Of a stretch of DNA of 64,000 nt, positions 61,601 to 64,000 are shown one piece after another. The DNA is from an uncultured Roseobacter sp. (lineage in GTDB: Bacteria; Pseudomonadota; Alphaproteobacteria; Rhodobacterales; Rhodobacteraceae), in assembly GCF_947493125.1 (NCBI RefSeq), contig NZ_CANLQB010000003.1, forward strand, positions 248,001-312,000, given 5' to 3'. The notes under the pieces are model-generated. The model did no database searches. It had not been told where the DNA came from and saw nothing but the letters and a program-made list of their open reading frames with translations. Positions within the stretch are counted from its first letter, which is position 1, and every line of letters starts with the position of its first letter. A program made the translations under genes and the position numbers.

Positions 61601-61834
61601 GTCGAGCCCTTCGAGCCCGCGCAGCGCCTCCTCCTGCGGGTTGATGATTTCCCGCTCGATCTCGGAGGGCGCGGCCCCAGGCCAGTTGGTGGTGATCACC
61701 ACGATGGGTTTGCGCACGTCCGGGGCCAGCTGGATCGGGATTCGGGTGACGGCGATCACACCGAAGAGCACGGCCATCACCACCGCGGCCATGACGGCAA
61801 CGGGGCGGTCGATTGCAAAGCGGATGATGTCCAT
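58670..61834 (-). CDS. RND efflux transporter permease subunit
   Basis: This inner-membrane proton/drug antiporter has 1054 residues, the normal size. It has the RND N-terminus (RFAIDRPVAVMAAVVMAVLF), a periplasmic porter domain, and the transmembrane signature GIAFAVGMIVDAAIVVLENI, in which one Asp replaces the usual Asp-Asp pair. A second helical block ends near LTLLTVPPLLRL. The ATG at 61834 is 2 bp after the adaptor stop. It works with the adaptor below and an outer-membrane channel not seen here; the substrate is unknown. Confidence 0.93.
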   Translation of the reverse strand: MDIIRFAIDRPVAVMAAVVMAVLFGVIAVTRIPIQLAPDVRKPIVVITTNWPGAAPSEIEREIINPQEEALRGLEGLDVMTSRAQTGEAEVTLEFGIGTDMSQSLLLVSNRLDRVGDYPDEAGEPSLDTSGSDDSPIAWVLLTAQDGNTRAMPTYGDFVEDIIKDRVERIEGVSAVNVFGGVTRELQVVVDPRQLARFDLTVPDVVRILRNENISLSAGDVEEGKRRYVVRAEGNLNTVAAIEEVVLRSEIGSGGSGRVRVGDVAEVGFSFEEPRARLRFRGEPGLAFNIVREPGANVIETMDAVRAVLTELDEGPVSDAGLKMRQVYDETIYINGAIDLVTQNIWIGGVLAAAVLLSFLRSPRATLVVSLAIPVSIVATFVAMAATGRTLNVISLAGIAFAVGMIVDAAIVVLENIYRLREQGLSRREAAYKGAKQVWGAILVSALTTVLVFVPILIMQLEAGQLFRDIAVAISVSVLLSLVVAVTVIPALASRLLKQGEQTTIGIPGLDHLARGFHGLVMRYVRMTVRFRAIGLLMVAAIAGGAAIAAVIFLPRLEYLPEGNRNLVFGLIIPPPGYNLDTTETIAQRIEGVARPLWEAAPEPQMEDGTPTIENFFFVALSGTSFVGAAAVDGTRAGELIPVLSGPIFAEPGTFGFMTQPSLFGRGVGGGRTIELNISGQDLEDILSVAGQAAGTISGLLPRSEGHQFRPIPGLELGAPEVRLVPDRLRLADAGLTASDLALTVDAFNDGLRIAEITVGAERLNLMLKGDPGLQLAQRTQDIGNYPVVTPSGQIVPVSALADVIVTAGPTEIRHRDRLRTVTLEVRPSDALPLEAAVELLQTEVVDALEEQGLPNGIRMSVSGTADQLSQTWDAIQINLAVALVIVFLVMAILFESFVLPLVILISVPVAAAGGVGGLALLNTYQTQPLDMLTLLGFIILVGIVVNNAILIVHQTLYHLREDGLAPIDAIEEATSNRIRPIFMSTLTSVFGMLPLVMIPGEGSELYRGLGAVVVGGLSMSAFLTLLTVPPLLRLCVRAPRPDADTAMSQSPAE

Positions 61835-61836
61835 GG

Positions 61837-62967
61837 CTAGCCTCCGTTCGTCGGGTCGCCCATGGGCGCGATGGGCTGGCCGGGGCGCAGGCGTTCGTTG
61901 CCACGGGTCACCACAACATCTCCCTCGGCGAGCCCGCCGAGCACTTCGAAGCGGTCGCCCAGAGCGACGCCGATTTCCACGGGCCGCGGTTGCGCCTGGC
62001 CGTCTTCCGCAACGAAGACCGTCCAACCGCCGCGGGCCTGGACTAGGGCGTCCTTTGGCACCGAGAGCACCTCGCGGGGGGTGCTGATCGGGATGGATAC
62101 GGTGATCGACTGGCCGATCGCGATGGTCTGCAGGCCCGTGAGCTGACCGGAGGCAAAGCGGACGGGCCGGGTGCGGGTTGCCGTCTCCTCGACCGGCAGC
62201 AACGCCCGCACTGTCAATGCAAGATCTTCGCCCGCCTCCGTCACTCCCTCGACGGCCAGCCCCGGTTCCAGCACGCGGATGTATTTCGAGGGCACGCTGG
62301 CTTCGATCTCGAAAGAGGCGGTGTCGAGCAGGGAGACCACGGCGGAACCGGCGCTGATGAACTCGCCGGGGTTGACGTTGACCTCCAGCACGATGCCGGA
62401 AAACGGAGCGCGGATCTGGGCGCGGTCGAGCTCATAGCGGGCTTCAGCGGCGTTGGCCTCTGCCGTTTTCACGCGCGCTTCGGCCTCGGCTAACTGGCCC
62501 TGGGCTTCAAAGACGTCGCTCTGCGCCTCATCGAACCGGCTGGACGAAAACGAGGTGGTGCCGCGCAGACCTTCGATCCGGGCGAACGCCTTGGCGGTGC
62601 GGTCGACCCGCGCCTTGGCGGTGGAAATGCCTGCGCGTGTTTCAGCCAGCCCGGCTTCGGCCTGCCGTGCCAGGATGTCGAGGAGTTCCGTGTCGAGCTC
62701 GGCGAGGATGTCTCCTTCCGATACCGCGACCCCCTCCAGCACATGCACGGCCTCCACGGTGCCCGCAATGCGGCTGGCCACGGTGCCTTCGCGCGAGGTC
62801 ACCACCTCCGCAAAGAGGGGCACGGTTTCCGCGATGGTCCTGGTCTCGACCGTCTCGACGCCCACGGAGGCCGGGCCATTTTGGGCCAAAGCCACCGCCG
62901 CCGCGAGGCAGAGCGCGCCGGTGCCCAGCACAACTTGCAGCAATCTAGGAAGTGCACATGCAGTCAT
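61837..62967 (-). CDS. RND efflux periplasmic adaptor (membrane fusion protein)
   Basis: The ATG at 62967, with AAAAAAGG upstream, gives 376 residues with a signal peptide (LLQVVLGTGALCLAAAVALAQ in part). The barrel-sandwich half VSREGTVASRIAGTVEAV and IRAPFSGIVLEVNVNPGEF flank a coiled-coil hairpin (about residues 95-170). A beta-barrel (SIPISTPREVLSVPKDALVQ) completes the MFP fold. An upstream Met at 62991 lacks a ribosome-binding site. It heads the two-gene efflux operon. Confidence 0.92.
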   Translation of the reverse strand: MTACALPRLLQVVLGTGALCLAAAVALAQNGPASVGVETVETRTIAETVPLFAEVVTSREGTVASRIAGTVEAVHVLEGVAVSEGDILAELDTELLDILARQAEAGLAETRAGISTAKARVDRTAKAFARIEGLRGTTSFSSSRFDEAQSDVFEAQGQLAEAEARVKTAEANAAEARYELDRAQIRAPFSGIVLEVNVNPGEFISAGSAVVSLLDTASFEIEASVPSKYIRVLEPGLAVEGVTEAGEDLALTVRALLPVEETATRTRPVRFASGQLTGLQTIAIGQSITVSIPISTPREVLSVPKDALVQARGGWTVFVAEDGQAQPRPVEIGVALGDRFEVLGGLAEGDVVVTRGNERLRPGQPIAPMGDPTNGG

Positions 62968-63036
62968 AGGGATGCCTTTTTTGCCCACCATGGGACGTTT
63001 GGGAGGATCTAGCGCGGTCCCACCGCAATCAAATAA

Positions 63037-63046
63037 CACTTAAGTG
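63037..63046. promoter_or_regulatory. CACTTAAGTG palindrome upstream of the efflux operon
   Basis: This perfect 10-bp palindrome lies 70 bp upstream of the adaptor ATG and downstream of the tetR stop codon. Its position suits repression of the adaptor-permease operon by the neighbouring TetR protein. Confidence 0.5.
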
Positions 63047-63082
63047 CGCATGTCGCTTGGCAAAAATGCGTGACCGGGTGGT

Positions 63083-63742
63083 TTATTTCGGGTTTTTGCC
63101 GGCCTCGACGGCTTTCGCGTAGGCGATGAGCGCCTCGACCTCGCTGTCCAGCGGCTCCTGTCCGGTGAAGCCAATGAGATAGCTGGGCATCAGGCGGTTG
63201 CGCGCGTCCATCGGTTCATTCAGTTGCGCGTCATCATAGCCGATTTGCATGTAGTAGAGAATGCGGGCGCGGGCGATCGCCTCGAGATCGGGACAGCCGA
63301 AGCGGGCGAACATGGCGCGCAGAGCTTCCAGCCGCGCGGCTTCCGAGGCGTGCAGAACGGCGCGCACGTCAGGGGCACGCCGCGCCCAGTCGCGGATCGC
63401 AAAGTCCAGCCGCGTGTCGAAGAGCGCGGGGTTGATCACGCAGCGAAAGACGTTGCCGACGGCTTCGGTGATGGTCGTCGCCGGGCGTTCGGCCATTGCG
63501 ATCAGAGCGGCGCTGTTGCTGCGCTGCCAGTGCTCCAGAAGCGCGGTCAGCAGATCCTGGCGGGACTGGAAATACCAGTAAAAGCTGGAGCGGGAGACGT
63601 TGAGTTGTTCGCCTAGCGGTTGGATTTTCACGCCTTCGACGCCGTGCTCCAGAAGCGCGGTGAGGGCGGCATCCAGCCAGTCCTGCCGGGTGACCTTGAT
63701 ATTGCCGACGAGATCGCCGGATTTCTGCCTGATGCGCGGCAC
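63083..63742 (-). CDS. TetR-family transcriptional regulator of the efflux operon
   Basis: This 219-residue regulator has an N-terminal TetR HTH (residues about 20-65, LGEQLNVSRSSFYWYFQSR) and a helical ligand-binding domain. The GTG at 63742 follows GAGAG and overlaps the stop region of the preceding gene (TGAGTG). The gene lies upstream of the RND operon in the same direction with 115 bp between, where a palindrome is found, so it is the likely local repressor. Confidence 0.9.
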   Translation of the reverse strand: MPRIRQKSGDLVGNIKVTRQDWLDAALTALLEHGVEGVKIQPLGEQLNVSRSSFYWYFQSRQDLLTALLEHWQRSNSAALIAMAERPATTITEAVGNVFRCVINPALFDTRLDFAIRDWARRAPDVRAVLHASEAARLEALRAMFARFGCPDLEAIARARILYYMQIGYDDAQLNEPMDARNRLMPSYLIGFTGQEPLDSEVEALIAYAKAVEAGKNPK

Positions 63743-64000
63743 TCAGCTCTCCGGTGGCGCGCCGCCCGCGTCCGATCTGGTGCGGATATCGGCGTGCAGG
63801 CGCGACAGCGCATCGGGATCGACGGTCGGGCCCGTGGGATCCGCGAGGATCCGCTTCCACAGGCCTGTGGCGCGGGTGGTTGTGTCGATGCTGCCGCGTT
63901 CCTGCCAGGTGCCGAAGTTCGAGAGGTCCCCGATCAGCGGTTCGTAGAAGGCGGTTTGATAGCGCTCCATCGTGTGGGCGGCGCCGAAGAAATGGCCGCC
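63743..64000 (-). CDS. MttB-family methyltransferase, 3' end only
   Basis: The last 85 codons of a trimethylamine methyltransferase-type (MttB) corrinoid-dependent enzyme are visible. The segment GGHFFGAAHTMERYQTAFYE followed by PLIGDLSNFGTWQERGSIDT is typical of the C-terminus of the non-pyrrolysine MttB family. The gene runs in from beyond the window end, and its stop codon lies next to the tetR start. The substrate (a quaternary or tertiary amine) is not known. Confidence 0.85.
   Translation of the reverse strand, partial: GGHFFGAAHTMERYQTAFYEPLIGDLSNFGTWQERGSIDTTTRATGLWKRILADPTGPTVDPDALSRLHADIRTRSDAGGAPPES

Overview
The window is a stretch of chromosome from an alphaproteobacterium, most likely a member of the Rhodobacterales (Roseobacter group). 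Support for this comes from high GC with strong GC at third codon positions, the F0 operon order atpI-atpB-atpE-atpX(b')-atpF, a MipZ division ATPase, a perfect CtrA box (TTAA-N7-TTAAC), small membrane proteins, a DctPQM TRAP transporter, and the order chorismate mutase-rpsP-rimM-trmD-rplS-rpmE. No prophage, insertion sequence, CRISPR array or rRNA operon is visible; the only RNA gene is one tRNA with anticodon CAT.

Layout. 1-7.6 kb holds housekeeping genes: a D,D-carboxypeptidase cut by the window edge, a HAD phosphatase, clpS, an RsmC-like methyltransferase, an SDR without its catalytic lysine, and three haem genes (hemF, hemC, hemE), followed by the tRNA. 7.9-20 kb is the metabolic centrepiece, an aerobic benzoyl-CoA ('box') cluster: a TRAP transporter, an aryl-CoA ligase, an alpha/beta hydrolase, a DUF309 protein, boxC, boxB, a 47-residue cysteine-rich ORF, boxA, the regulator boxR, and a free-standing 3-hydroxyacyl-CoA dehydrogenase C-terminal domain. 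Together these would import an aromatic acid, activate it to the CoA thioester, epoxidise the ring (BoxAB) and cleave it hydrolytically (BoxC). The aldehyde dehydrogenase BoxD is not in the window. Five TGCA motifs in 63 bp upstream of the ligase look like the BoxR operator.

20-27.5 kb is mixed: a DUF2165 protein, an orphan Tat-exported ABC solute-binding protein, RidA, DinB with a coupled 38-residue membrane peptide, mipZ, and a chemotaxis receptor. 27.6-36.6 kb is a mostly minus-strand translation block (rpmE, rplS, trmD, rimM, rpsP, chorismate mutase, ffh) interrupted by five paralogous GNAT acetyltransferases and a NIPSNAP protein. 36.7-42 kb carries a hypothetical membrane protein, a tiny exported Cys/His peptide, azoR with a divergent LysR regulator, an EamA permease, a 22-residue membrane peptide, ArsR, a DUF1127 protein and a second LysR regulator. 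42-44.7 kb is the ATP synthase F0 operon. 44.8-58.7 kb holds a GntR regulator, smc, a lytic transglycosylase, two cobalamin genes, a CtrA-controlled receiver protein, a glutathionyl transferase, patB, tandem deformylase genes, fmt and a GlsB-type protein. The window ends with a TetR-RND efflux operon and the 3' end of an MttB-family methyltransferase gene.

A dispersed inverted-repeat element (core GGTGGCCTGAAAGCCCACC) occurs four times. Each copy sits directly after a stop codon, in the same orientation relative to transcription, and inside or at the edge of a co-directional gene pair. The most interesting points are this element, the uncharacterised 47-residue Cys-rich ORF coupled to boxA, the lone 3HCDH C-terminal protein, three apparent pseudoenzymes or degenerate proteins (SDR, second deformylase, receiver), the GNAT array, and several very small genes.
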